This document shows positions 1 through 8,048 of a stretch of DNA of 64,000 nt, in pieces. How positions within the stretch are numbered: position 1 is the first letter of the stretch; the number at the start of each line of letters is the position of its first letter. A program made the position numbers and the translations under genes. Below the pieces are notes generated by a model that made no database searches, was not told the origin of the DNA, and worked only from the letters and a program-made list of their open reading frames with translations. The DNA lies in the NCBI RefSeq assembly GCF_031624635.1, contig NZ_JAMQOQ010000003.1:372001-436000 (forward strand). The letters run 5' to 3'. The stretch comes from Halogeometricum sp. S3BR5-2 (GTDB lineage Archaea > Halobacteriota > Halobacteria > Halobacteriales > Haloferacaceae).

Positions 1-383
1 ATTTCGCCCAGTCCGCACCCCGAGTAGCAGTGGCTCGTCGAGCGCGCGCCGCGCCGCCAGAGCGAGTCGCGGGCTATCTGCGTCCGCCCGGACCACCAGT
101 AGACGGCGAGACCGATGGGGCCCGAGTAGACGACGGTCAGCGTCCAGACGAACTTCATCATCGACGGGAGCGCCTCGTTTCGCTTCCGGATGTCCCACCA
201 GAGGACGGCCACCGCCGAGACGACCAACAACACCCAGATGCCGGCGACGACGGGGCTGGAGAGCACGGGCTCCAGCACCCGCCGTATCGGCGCGAACGCG
301 TGTTCGAGCTGTTTTCCGAACTGTGCGAGCCACTGCGGAATCAACGACCCCTGTAGCGGCGTCGCGAGTTGTTCTCGAAGCAT
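1..383 (-). CDS. DUF4396 family membrane protein (5' part, cut by window edge)
   Basis: Only the N-terminal 127 codons are present; the frame is open at base 1, so the C-terminus lies outside the window. The protein begins with a short amphipathic stretch, then two hydrophobic segments (about residues 46-63 and 77-95). A cluster with WWSGR, DSLWRRG, RSTSHCYSGCGLGE follows. The HC-x3-GC motif after a Trp/Tyr-rich helix is what I associate with DUF4396 membrane proteins, whose function is not established. The ATG at 381-383 is the first start in frame. The His/Cys motif could bind metal, but that is inference. Confidence 0.7.
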   Translation of the reverse strand, partial: MLREQLATPLQGSLIPQWLAQFGKQLEHAFAPIRRVLEPVLSSPVVAGIWVLLVVSAVAVLWWDIRKRNEALPSMMKFVWTLTVVYSGPIGLAVYWWSGRTQIARDSLWRRGARSTSHCYSGCGLGE

Positions 384-608
384 CGTTTGATCGAACGTGT
401 CGGAGCCGACGGGCCACGCTTCCTCGAAACGAGGCGAGCGCGCGGCCGCCGTTCACCGACGACTCCGGTAGGGATACGCGTCGGAGCTTTTCAGTGATTT
501 CGGCTAACGAACTAGAGATTCGCCCCGCTCACGACTTCGAATACGAAGCGCGCCGGCTCCTGGACGACGGCGCTCCGACGATGGACTCGCGACCGTTCGC
601 CCGCGGCG

Positions 609-797
609 TCAGAAGAGGATGCTGTCGTACGAGGCGGACGCCGCGGCGCCGAGAACTCGGTCGCAGTGCGGGCAGACGACCAGTCCGGACGACCCGTTCG
701 AACTCTCGCTCGTCTGCAGGAACCCGACGTCGTCGTCGCCGGTGATGCGCTCCCCGCACTCGGGACACCGCGCCGCGTCGACCGATTTCAGTGCCAT
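609..797 (-). CDS. Small zinc-ribbon protein (62 aa)
   Basis: A 62-residue protein with two Cys pairs, CPECG at about residues 11-15 and CPHC at about 42-45, spaced as in a four-Cys zinc ribbon. Small zinc-ribbon proteins of this size are numerous in haloarchaea and most have no known role. The frame extends upstream to 866, but the upstream codons are Arg/Gly-rich and lack the acidic bias. The ATG at 795-797 (MALKSV) places the first CxxC close to the N-terminus, so it was preferred. Partner and function cannot be read from the sequence. Confidence 0.65.
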   Translation of the reverse strand: MALKSVDAARCPECGERITGDDDVGFLQTSESSNGSSGLVVCPHCDRVLGAAASASYDSILF

Positions 798-916
798 GTC
801 GAACCGAGCGACCGAAGCGCACTTCGGTTTTCCTCTTCGACCCCCTCCGAAACCTACTTGTATCACGACTGAAACGTCCAGATAGACTCGCCGGCGCCGC
901 CGGCGGACGTCCTCCG

Positions 917-1756
917 ATGGTCTCGATAACCTCCGACACGCTGTTCGACGCCGCCGCGGCCGTCGTCGGGACGGCCGCCCTACTGCTGTTCGTCCTCGGC
1001 TTTCAGTACCCCTACTCGCCGGTGTCGAAGTACGCCCTCGCCGTCGCCTTCCTCGTGGGCGTCGTCGCCCTCTGTCAGTGGACGCCGGACCCGCAGGTGA
1101 GACTCCTCGGGTACGGCGTCGTCCTCGTCGTCCTCGTCGCCGTCTTCTTCGACGTCGCCGAGACGTTCGACGCGGGCACGCCCCTCGTCATCGCGGGCCT
1201 GCTTCTGCTGGCGGCGCTGCTGTACGCGGTCCCGCGGTTCGACGCCGCGGACCGCCTCCTCGCCCCGTCGCGCGCCCGGACGCTGTTCGCGGGCGTCGCC
1301 GTCCTCGCCGCCGCCGTCCTCGTCGCCGACGTCGCCACCGGCGGCCTCGCCTACGAACTCCGGCCCGAGAGCCGGGTCGAGTTCGTCGACGAGTACGACC
1401 GGAGCGACTCGGTCAGCGTCGCCTCCGTCGTCGTCTCGAACCCGACGCCGTTCCCCGAACGCGTCGACGCCCCGGACTACGGCGTCTGCGCGGTGGGGAA
1501 CTGGACGGCGTACCGACCGCCGGGCGAACCGGGGCGTCCCGACCGGGAGGTGTACCTCGACGCGCACGTCGACGACGGTTACGACGAGTACGTCCTCGGC
1601 GGGAGCGAGCGAACGTACCGAGTCGCGTTGCACACGAACGCGGCGAACCTCACCGGCGAGACGATTCCCGTCGAACGCGTCGACTCCTGTCCGAACGCGA
1701 ACGCGGACGCGGGTCCCCCCTCCATCGCCCTCTTCCCCGACCCGGTCGACCGGTGA
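917..1756 (+). CDS. Hypothetical membrane protein, about six TM segments plus exported tail
   Basis: 279 aa. Hydrophobic segments fill about residues 8-155: roughly six helices, short loops and a conserved-looking WTPDPQVR loop. The remaining 120 residues form an acidic, probably extracellular domain (VVVSNPTPFPERVDAP, GVCAVGNWTAYRPP) with N-x-S/T sequons and two Cys residues (CAVG, DSCP) that could pair. The ATG at 917 starts just before the first membrane helix. The open frame extends upstream to 791, but that stretch overlaps the divergent zinc-ribbon gene's 5' end and is not hydrophobic or acidic. I do not recognise the family. Confidence 0.7.
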   Translation: MVSITSDTLFDAAAAVVGTAALLLFVLGFQYPYSPVSKYALAVAFLVGVVALCQWTPDPQVRLLGYGVVLVVLVAVFFDVAETFDAGTPLVIAGLLLLAALLYAVPRFDAADRLLAPSRARTLFAGVAVLAAAVLVADVATGGLAYELRPESRVEFVDEYDRSDSVSVASVVVSNPTPFPERVDAPDYGVCAVGNWTAYRPPGEPGRPDREVYLDAHVDDGYDEYVLGGSERTYRVALHTNAANLTGETIPVERVDSCPNANADAGPPSIALFPDPVDR

Positions 1757-1782
1757 CGGACGGATAGCCGCTCCGAGAGGAC

Positions 1783-2355
1783 TCAGCGCGCGGCCGTCCG
1801 GGCCGTCTCCAGTTCGGGGAACTCGTAGCAGTCGTGTTCCTCGTGCAGGCGGCGCCGAATCGCCGCCGCGTCGCCGGGGGCGATGCCGTCGAAGAACCGC
1901 CGCGTCTGCGCCAGTTTCCGCCGGCACACCGGCGCGTCGACGTCGACGTCCGTCGCCACGGTGTGCGTCGCTTCGACGGGGACGCCCGGCCCGAAGCAGT
2001 GCTCGAAGGCGTACACCGTTCTGTCGGCGTGGAAGTCGTCGGTCGTTATCCGTATCGACCCCGCGTCGAGTCCCACGTCGTCCGCGAGGACGCGGGTGAA
2101 GTAGGCGTTCCCGATCGTGTCGTAGGCGAAGGGGTCAAGCACGATTCGGTCGGGGTCGACCCCCTCGCGGACCGCGTAGTCGCCCATCACGCCGCACTCC
2201 GTCCGGTCGACGCTCGGGTTCGCCCGTCCGCCCGAGAAGACGAGTTGGGAGGCGTCGAGGTCCTCGAACGCCCGTATTCCCGCGTCGACCCGCGCCCGCA
2301 GTTGGTCGTGTATCCGCGCCGATTCGAGGCGGTGGCCGGGGACGACGACTATCAT
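1783..2355 (-). CDS. YdcF/SanA-like DUF218 domain protein
   Basis: 190 aa. The protein shows the DUF218 order: an N-terminal beta strand ending in VVVPGHRL, LVFSGGRAN near residue 40, the DTIGNAYF segment that follows an acidic DPFAYD loop near residue 80, and ITTDDFHADR near 105. Bacterial relatives (YdcF, SanA) are linked to envelope functions and YdcF binds S-adenosylmethionine, but no reaction is firmly assigned. There is no signal peptide, so it is probably cytoplasmic. It converges on the upstream membrane-protein gene. A TATA-like run (ATATTATATTTC on the minus strand) lies about 25-30 bases before the ATG, consistent with a leaderless transcript. Confidence 0.8.
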   Translation of the reverse strand: MIVVVPGHRLESARIHDQLRARVDAGIRAFEDLDASQLVFSGGRANPSVDRTECGVMGDYAVREGVDPDRIVLDPFAYDTIGNAYFTRVLADDVGLDAGSIRITTDDFHADRTVYAFEHCFGPGVPVEATHTVATDVDVDAPVCRRKLAQTRRFFDGIAPGDAAAIRRRLHEEHDCYEFPELETARTAAR

Positions 2356-2447
2356 GTCCGGCTCTACCGACCGCAGAAATATAATATTTCTGTATAATCT
2401 GTTCCTATTGACTTTCTTTCAGAGTGATGATGGATGCGCCTCTCGTC

Positions 2448-3881
2448 TCAGTCCGGGTTGTCCGCCTGCGCGCCCCTCTCGTCCGCGCCGACGACGGTGT
2501 TCTCTTGGAGGTCCGATTCGATTTCCTCGAGCGAGCGACCCATCGTCTCGGGCACGCGGAAGTAGATGAACGCCACCGCGGCGAGCGAGAAGACGCCGAG
2601 CGTCCAGAAGCCGACGGCCTCGCCGAACCGCTGGATGAGCGAGAGGAACGTCAGGGAGACGAGCAGGTTCGCCGTCCAGTTGAAGAAACTGGAGACGCCC
2701 TCCCCGGACCCGCGCAGTCGGAGCGGGAATATCTCCGAGATGAGCAGCCAGAACACCGGGCCGAGACCGATGGCGAAGAAGGCGACGTACAGTATCATGC
2801 TCGCCAGCGTCACGTAGCCGATGATTCCGGAGAGCCCCGGCAGGTAGAAGCCGAGGCCGAGGACGCCCAGCATGAGGGTCATCCCGCCGGTGCCGACGAG
2901 CAGCAGGGGCCGCCGGCCGACCCGGTCGACGAGGTAGATTGCGACGCAGGTCATCACCACGTTGACGACGCCGATACCCACCGTGCCGAACAGCGAGGCG
3001 ATGTTTCCGAGGCCGATGTTGGTGAGGATGGTCGGCGCGTAGTAGAGGATGGTGTTGATACCGCTGACCTGCTGGAGGATGGCGAGGCCGATACCGACCG
3101 TCAGCGCCGGGCGAATCCACGGCTGAAGCAGGTCCGCGGCGCTGCCTTCGGACTCCTTCTCGCTGACCTGCTCTATCTGCTCTATCTCCTCGTCGACGTC
3201 GTCGCGCGCCCGCATCCGCGAGAGCACGTCGCGGGCCTCGTCGATGCGGCCGTTCTCGACCAACCAACGGGGGCTCTCGGGGAGGAAGTACATCCCGACG
3301 CCGAGCGCGACGGCCGGGAGGGCGCCGAACCCGAGCATCCAGCGCCACCCGATGATGCCGAGGAAGTTCGGGGCGAAGACGTAGTTGATTCCGTACGCCA
3401 GGAGGATGCCCAGCGTGACCATCAACTGCTGGAGGAAGCCGAGCGACCCGCGGACGTCCGGCGGGGCCATCTCGGAGATGTACAGCGGTCCGATGATGGA
3501 GGCGACGCCGACGCCGAGGCCCGTGATGCCCCGCAGGGCGATGAGCGACCAGAGACTCGGTGCGAGTCCCATCCCGAGCGACCCGACGAAGAACAGCACC
3601 GACGACGCGAGCGTCAGGCGCCGGCGGCCGAACCGGTCGGCCAGTCGCCCGCCGGTCATCGCGCCCACCATCGCGCCGACGAGCACGCTGCTCGCGACGA
3701 CCTGTTCCATGAACGTCGAGAGGCCGAACGACTGTTCGATGTAGATGAGGGCGCCGGAGACGACGCCGGTGTCGAACCCGAACAGCAGGCCGTTGAACGC
3801 CGCGATGACGGCGGCGACGTAGACGAAGGTGTCGTGGCTCCGCTCGGCGTTCGCCAGTCGGTCGATGCGGCTCAGACTCAT
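2448..3881 (-). CDS. MFS sugar porter (sugar:H+ symporter family)
   Basis: 477 aa with 12 predicted TM helices. Sugar-porter signatures are all present: GFDTGVVSGA in TM1, DRFGRRR between TM2 and TM3, PESPRWL after TM6, QQVSGINTILYYAP in TM7, VDRVGRRPLLL in the repeat of the loop motif, and PETMGRSLEEIE after TM12. This is the GLUT/XylE branch, so it should import a hexose or pentose across the cytoplasmic membrane; the substrate cannot be inferred. The central loop is acidic (residues about 215-240). It is a single-gene unit; a 300-base AT-rich gap separates it from the divergent ASCH gene. Confidence 0.92.
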   Translation of the reverse strand: MSLSRIDRLANAERSHDTFVYVAAVIAAFNGLLFGFDTGVVSGALIYIEQSFGLSTFMEQVVASSVLVGAMVGAMTGGRLADRFGRRRLTLASSVLFFVGSLGMGLAPSLWSLIALRGITGLGVGVASIIGPLYISEMAPPDVRGSLGFLQQLMVTLGILLAYGINYVFAPNFLGIIGWRWMLGFGALPAVALGVGMYFLPESPRWLVENGRIDEARDVLSRMRARDDVDEEIEQIEQVSEKESEGSAADLLQPWIRPALTVGIGLAILQQVSGINTILYYAPTILTNIGLGNIASLFGTVGIGVVNVVMTCVAIYLVDRVGRRPLLLVGTGGMTLMLGVLGLGFYLPGLSGIIGYVTLASMILYVAFFAIGLGPVFWLLISEIFPLRLRGSGEGVSSFFNWTANLLVSLTFLSLIQRFGEAVGFWTLGVFSLAAVAFIYFRVPETMGRSLEEIESDLQENTVVGADERGAQADNPD

Positions 3882-4185
3882 GGGCGTCTCTCGGCCCCCG
3901 CGGTCGCACCGCTGGTCGCCTGCGGGACTGCGCGGTCGACGGACCGGACCGCGTCGGTGCCACCACCTCCGAGTCGGAGGGCAGTCTGTTCGAGTGCGTC
4001 CTTCGGGGAAGCCGAGTTTCCTCGAACCATCTCCCGTAAAGTCTCACGGACGACTTTGATAACAAATTTGGCAGTAATAATTTATTTTAAAACATATTAA
4101 ATATAATATAAATTGTGCGAATACCGTCCCGACAGTGTCGGCCGTCGCGGTGAGACTTTTCCCCGATGCGGCCGAACGTGGTTCC
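3882..4185. promoter_or_regulatory. Divergent promoter gap between sugar porter and ASCH gene
   Basis: Gene-free 304 bases. Bases 4057-4112 are strikingly AT-rich against the GC-rich surroundings and contain several overlapping TATA-like runs (TTTATTTTAAAA, ATTAAATATAATATAAATT). They lie 75-130 bases before the ASCH start and about 180-230 bases before the transporter start. No ORF with haloarchaeal codon use was seen. Confidence 0.5.
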
Positions 4186-4509
4186 ATGTCCGAAATCGAC
4201 GTCGACGGCCTGCTCCCCAACGACCGCGTGAAACAGTCCGTGCTGGAGGGCGACGTCACCCAACTCACCCGCGGCGCGAGCAACCGCTACGCGGAGGCGG
4301 GAGATACCTTCGCCGTCGACGGCGAGACGTTCCGCGTCGCGTCCGTCGAGGAGCGAACGCTCGGCGAGTTCACCGACGAGGACGCTCGCCGCGAGGGTTC
4401 GGAGTCGCTCGACGCGTACAAAGAGCGGATGAACCGGGTTCACGGCGGCAACTTCGAGTGGGACGACGGGGACGAAGTCGTGACCTACCGGTTCGAGCGG
4501 GCGGACTGA
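4186..4509 (+). CDS. ASCH domain protein
   Basis: 107 aa. The sequence matches the short ASCH (ASC-1 homology) fold: LLPNDRVKQSVLEGDVTQL for the entry strand and helix, then a basic turn RGASNRYAEAGD, the FAVDGETFRVASVEERTLGEF strand pair, and a C-terminal YRFER strand. ASCH domains are beta-barrels related to PUA and are thought to bind RNA; some bacterial members hydrolyse N4-acetylcytidine. The role here is unknown. The start at 4186 was chosen over 4135 because the acidic N-terminus MSEIDVDG is typical and the upstream codons are not. Confidence 0.8.
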   Translation: MSEIDVDGLLPNDRVKQSVLEGDVTQLTRGASNRYAEAGDTFAVDGETFRVASVEERTLGEFTDEDARREGSESLDAYKERMNRVHGGNFEWDDGDEVVTYRFERAD

Positions 4510-4515
4510 CGCCGC

Positions 4516-4782
4516 TCAGAACAGGAGGAGCACCGGCAGCACGACCAGTATCGCCAGACCCGCCGCGAGGAACGCCCACCCCGCGTCCCGCCACCACCGC
4601 TCTCCCCGGAGGGCGAGGACGACGCCGACCAACGCGAGCAGAACGGCGACGGTGACGGCGTCGAACGCGAACAGGAAGCGTTCGAACAGTGCGGCGACGG
4701 CGCCCAGTACGGCCCCGAGTCGCAGCGACTCGGCGTCGGGCGTCGGATCTGTCGTGGAGAACGCGGAACGAATGTCGGTCAC
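4516..4782 (-). CDS. Small membrane protein, unknown
   Basis: 88 aa with an N-terminal soluble stretch of about 18 residues followed by three hydrophobic segments (about 22-40, 42-60, 68-87). It converges on the ASCH gene with only six bases between stop codons. No family recognised. Composition and codon use fit a real haloarchaeal gene. Confidence 0.6.
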   Translation of the reverse strand: MTDIRSAFSTTDPTPDAESLRLGAVLGAVAALFERFLFAFDAVTVAVLLALVGVVLALRGERWWRDAGWAFLAAGLAILVVLPVLLLF

Positions 4783-4845
4783 GTCACCGGCTTCGGGAGA
4801 GGAGACGAACCCTCTGTCGGTTCCCGGTCGTCGCTTCCGCCGCGC

Positions 4846-5859
4846 TCACTCCTCGGAGACGCGGACGACCTGTTTCCCGATGTTGTCACCCGAGAACAGT
4901 CCGAGGAAGGCGTCCGGAGCGTTCTCCAACCCCTCGACGACCGTCTCGCGGTGTTCGAGTTCCCCGGCGTCGATCCAGCCGCGGAGTCGCTCGTTCGCCT
5001 CCTCGAAGCGGGTCACGTAGTCGCCGACGAGCAACCCTCGAACCGTCGCGCGCGGCGCGATGAGCATCGGGAGTTTCCGCGGCCCGGTCGGCACGCCCTC
5101 GTCGTTGTAGTGGGCTATCTGCCCGCAGACGGCGACGCGGGCGTCGAGGTTCAGTTTTCTGAACACCGCGTCCGTGATGGGCCCGCCGACGTTGTCGAAG
5201 TAGACGTCGACGCCGCCGGGCGCGGCGTCGTCGAGGGCGGCCGCGTAGTCGTCGGTCGACTTGTAGTTTATCGCGGCGTCGAACCCCAACTCGTCGGTGA
5301 GCCACTCGGTCTTCTCGTCGGACCCGGCGAAGCCGACGACGCGACAGCCGTTGAGCCGCGCTATCTGGCCGACGACGGAGCCGACGGCGCCCGCCGCGCC
5401 GGAGACGACCACCGTGTCGTCGGGCTTCGGGTCGCCGGCGTCGAGCAGTCCGAAGTACGCCGTCCGTCCCGGCATCCCGAGGACGCCGAGGTGCGCCGGT
5501 AGCCCCGCGACCGAGGTGTCGACGGGCGCGGCCTCGTCGGCGTCGAGAACGGCGTAGTCGGCCCACGCGCCGTTGCCGGTGACGTGGTCGCCCGCCTCGT
5601 ACCGGTCGCTCTCGCTTTCGACGACTTCGCCGACGACGCCGCCCTTCAGCGTGTCGCCCACGTCCCACGGTTCGGCGTACGACTCGGCGTCGCGCATCCG
5701 GCCGCGCATGTACGGGTCGACGGAGAGGTATCGGACGCGGACGAGCAGTTCGCCGTGTCTCGGGTCGGGAACGTCGCCCTCGCGGAACTCGAAGCTGTCC
5801 AGCGTCGGTTCGCCGTCGGGCCGTTCGGCGAAGTACCACTCGCGGTTGGTCTCTCGCAT
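4846..5859 (-). CDS. Zinc-independent NADP-dependent MDR oxidoreductase (CurA/PTGR type)
   Basis: 337 aa. It belongs to the medium-chain reductases without catalytic zinc. Features are the N-terminal EWYFAERPDGEPT, YLSVDPYMRGRM (hallmark of the leukotriene B4 12-hydroxydehydrogenase/CurA group), the nucleotide-binding GAAGAVGSVVGQIAR motif at about residue 150, and VDVYFDNVGG near 220. Relatives reduce the double bond of alpha,beta-unsaturated aldehydes and ketones with NADPH. The ATG at 5857-5859 gives the usual family length; the frame runs open further upstream but that sequence is not family-like. Likely cytosolic detoxification enzyme; the substrate is not known. Confidence 0.9.
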   Translation of the reverse strand: MRETNREWYFAERPDGEPTLDSFEFREGDVPDPRHGELLVRVRYLSVDPYMRGRMRDAESYAEPWDVGDTLKGGVVGEVVESESDRYEAGDHVTGNGAWADYAVLDADEAAPVDTSVAGLPAHLGVLGMPGRTAYFGLLDAGDPKPDDTVVVSGAAGAVGSVVGQIARLNGCRVVGFAGSDEKTEWLTDELGFDAAINYKSTDDYAAALDDAAPGGVDVYFDNVGGPITDAVFRKLNLDARVAVCGQIAHYNDEGVPTGPRKLPMLIAPRATVRGLLVGDYVTRFEEANERLRGWIDAGELEHRETVVEGLENAPDAFLGLFSGDNIGKQVVRVSEE

Positions 5860-5988
5860 GCCTCCCGATTCGGTCCCGCCGCGGAGGTGGCTTCCGCCCT
5901 CGGCACCATCGTCCGGGACCGCCGCGGTCGACGTCCCCCACCCGGCTCGTCCGCCAGGCTGAAGTGTCGCGAACGACCATTGGGAACT

Positions 5989-6108
5989 ATGGACGTACCA
6001 TCCGTCCGTGCGGACGAATCGGTGTTCGACCGCATCCGAGACGCGATTCTCAACCGCGGGGACGGCGACGGGGAACGCGACCCGTCCGGTCCCGGCCAAC
6101 CCGCGTAG
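5989..6108 (+). CDS. Possible 39-aa acidic small protein
   Basis: A short ORF with a plausible haloarchaeal composition: an amphipathic N-terminal half (DESVFDRIRDAIL) and a Gly/Asp-rich tail. It lies between the MDR reductase start (divergent) and the hydrolase stop (convergent). Codon third positions are G/C as in neighbours. No clear TATA box or homologous family is visible, so it may be chance. Confidence 0.3.
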   Translation: MDVPSVRADESVFDRIRDAILNRGDGDGERDPSGPGQPA

Positions 6109-6124
6109 CGGTCGCCGCGCTCGG

Positions 6125-6817
6125 TTATCTTTTCCCGTCGACGAGTTCCGCGAGCAACGCGTCCACGTAGTCGAACTCGTCGTCGGTCACCTCGTGGCCG
6201 ACTCCCTCGTAGCGGCGTTCGGTCACGTCGGCGCCCAGCGACCGAAACGCGTTGGCGGTATCCCGGACGCGCCCGGCGTCGACCCGCGCGTCCTCGGCGC
6301 CGTAGCCGACGAAGACGGGGGTGCCGTCGAAGCTCTTCTCTCCGACGTACCGGTCGGCGCCGGCGTCGACGCTCGGTCCGAGGAGCGTCCCGCTGAGGAG
6401 GACGACGGGCGACGGACCGGGATTCCGCGCGACGTACTCCGCGGCGACGCAGGCGCCCTGCGAGAACCCGAGGAGCACGGTCCGCTCCCGCGGGACGCCG
6501 AAGTCGGAGGCGACCCGGTCGAGAACCGTCTCCACGACGCCGAGCGCCGAGGAGAGGTGGGGTTCGTTCCGTTCGAGGGGGTCGTCGGCCGCGCCCGGAT
6601 ACCACCGGCTCCGGTCGGCCCGCGGCGCGACGAACGCGACGCCGTGGCGGTACACCGGGTCGAGGAGGTTCACGATGCCCTGCGCCGTCGCTCCCCGGCC
6701 GTGGAGGGCGACCACCGCGGCCCGCGCCGCCCCCCGCGGCGCGCCCGCGGCGACGAACGAGTCGGGGTCGTGCGGTCCCGGGACGGAACCGTCGTCCCGC
6801 CCGCCGGGCGGCGTCAC
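6125..6817 (-). CDS. MhqD-like alpha/beta hydrolase (phospholipase/carboxylesterase family)
   Basis: 230 aa. The fold markers are VVALHGRGATAQGI (oxyanion strand), LLGFSQGACVAAEY with the nucleophile Ser in G-x-S-x-G, VGYGAEDARVD carrying the acid, and GVGHEVTDDE with the catalytic His. The start is a GTG at 6815-6817 that overlaps the TGA stop of the upstream dioxygenase (GTGA), so the two are translationally coupled. In Bacillus, MhqD (hydrolase) and MhqO (ring-cleaving dioxygenase) are co-regulated for quinone detoxification. The same pairing here supports that role, but the substrate is inferred. Confidence 0.88.
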   Translation of the reverse strand: MTPPGGRDDGSVPGPHDPDSFVAAGAPRGAARAAVVALHGRGATAQGIVNLLDPVYRHGVAFVAPRADRSRWYPGAADDPLERNEPHLSSALGVVETVLDRVASDFGVPRERTVLLGFSQGACVAAEYVARNPGPSPVVLLSGTLLGPSVDAGADRYVGEKSFDGTPVFVGYGAEDARVDAGRVRDTANAFRSLGADVTERRYEGVGHEVTDDEFDYVDALLAELVDGKR

Positions 6818-7749
6818 TCGTCCGCACCCGGCACGTCCACCGGCGGCAGTTGCCCCTCTATCATCTCGCGGTCCTCCTCGGCCCACGGCGGCAGGACGAG
6901 CGACGACCCGAACGACTCCTCCCCCTCGTCGACGTCGAAGCCGGGTTTCTCGGTCGAGAGTTCGAAGAGGACGCCGCCCGGTTCGCGCACGTATATCGCT
7001 CGGTAGTAGTGTCGGTCGCGGATGCGCGACACCTCGATATCCCGCTCCCGGAACAGGTCGTGCCACTCGCGCAACTCCTCCTCGTCGGGGACGCGGAGGG
7101 CGACGTGGTGGATGCTGCCGACGCCCTCGCGGGCGAACGGGGCCTCGCGGTCCAACAGGTCCACGACGGTGCCACGGTCGCCGGGAGCCTCGTAGCGGAC
7201 CCGGTCGCCCTCCTCGGCGACGTACTCGAACCCGAGGGTCTCCAGGACGCCGGCGGTCTGATAGGGGTTCACCGGGAGCGTCGTGACGCCGTGAATCCCT
7301 CGAATCGCGGCGTCGGCCGGGACGGACCCGCCCGTCCACGGGTCCACGGGCGAGTCGGCGGCGACGAGTTCGAGGCGGGTGTTCGAGGGGTCCTCGAACC
7401 GGAGCGCCGTCTCCCCGAACCGCTCGCGTCGCTCGGTGTCGACGCCCCGGTCATCCAGTCGACCCTCCCAGTAGTCGAGCGACCCCGGTGGGACGGCGAA
7501 GGCGGCGGCGGGTATCCCCGGCCGCCCCCGTCTCCCCGGCGGTTCGTTCGGGTACGGAAAGCAGGTGTAGACGGTGCCGACGTCGCCGGAACCGTTGCCG
7601 TAGTAGAAGTGGTATCGGAGCACGTCCTCGTGGTTGACCGTCCGCTTCACGAGGCGCAGACCCAGCGTGTCGACGTAGAAGTCGAGGTTCTCCTGCGGGT
7701 CGCCGACCATCGACGTGACGTGGTGGATTCCCGGCGTGTCGGTGAGCAT
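6814..7749 (-). CDS. MhqO-like ring-cleaving dioxygenase (VOC superfamily)
   Basis: 311 aa with two vicinal-oxygen-chelate modules. The first starts GIHHVTSMVGDPQENLDFY, the second is around GIHGVTTLPVN and SIHHVALRVPDE. The metal-binding His and Glu positions of the fold are visible (IHHVT, FELST). The FYVDTLGLRLVKRTVNHED segment is diagnostic of the MhqO/YkcA branch. It probably cleaves hydroquinone- or catechol-type rings using Fe(II). First gene of the mhqO-mhqD pair; an AT-rich direct repeat lies about 108-125 bases upstream of its ATG. Confidence 0.88.
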   Translation of the reverse strand: MLTDTPGIHHVTSMVGDPQENLDFYVDTLGLRLVKRTVNHEDVLRYHFYYGNGSGDVGTVYTCFPYPNEPPGRRGRPGIPAAAFAVPPGSLDYWEGRLDDRGVDTERRERFGETALRFEDPSNTRLELVAADSPVDPWTGGSVPADAAIRGIHGVTTLPVNPYQTAGVLETLGFEYVAEEGDRVRYEAPGDRGTVVDLLDREAPFAREGVGSIHHVALRVPDEEELREWHDLFRERDIEVSRIRDRHYYRAIYVREPGGVLFELSTEKPGFDVDEGEESFGSSLVLPPWAEEDREMIEGQLPPVDVPGADE

Positions 7750-8048
7750 CGCGTAGTCGAAATTCGCGGCGCCGGCAGGTCAATCCGGCGGTGCGGGGCG
7801 TCGAGCGTCGGTATCCGTACCCGCCGGACGGCGACGACACACTCCGAACGCCTCAGAAATTGTAAAAATTGTAAAAGTCCCGAAACCGTCGGGATTTCGG
7901 CTCCGCCGACTCGTCGGGCGAAGCGGTCCGCTCCGAACCGTCGCATGACGACTATCGTCGATACGTCGTGTAACGGGCGTCGATATCTTTCGAGGCGATA
8001 GAACACGAGTTAAAGGTCCGAAGCCCGACTGACGAGATAGGACCCATT
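7750..8048. promoter_or_regulatory. Divergent control region of mhqO-like gene and MQO-like gene
   Basis: 299 gene-free bases. At 7857-7874 the 9-base unit AAATTGTAA occurs twice in tandem, 108-125 bases before the dioxygenase ATG; on the minus strand this reads TTACAATTT twice. A TATA-like GAGTTAAAGG at about 8008-8017 precedes the plus-strand ATG at 8049 by about 35 bases. The tandem repeat looks like an operator or a promoter element for the quinone-detoxification pair. Confidence 0.45.
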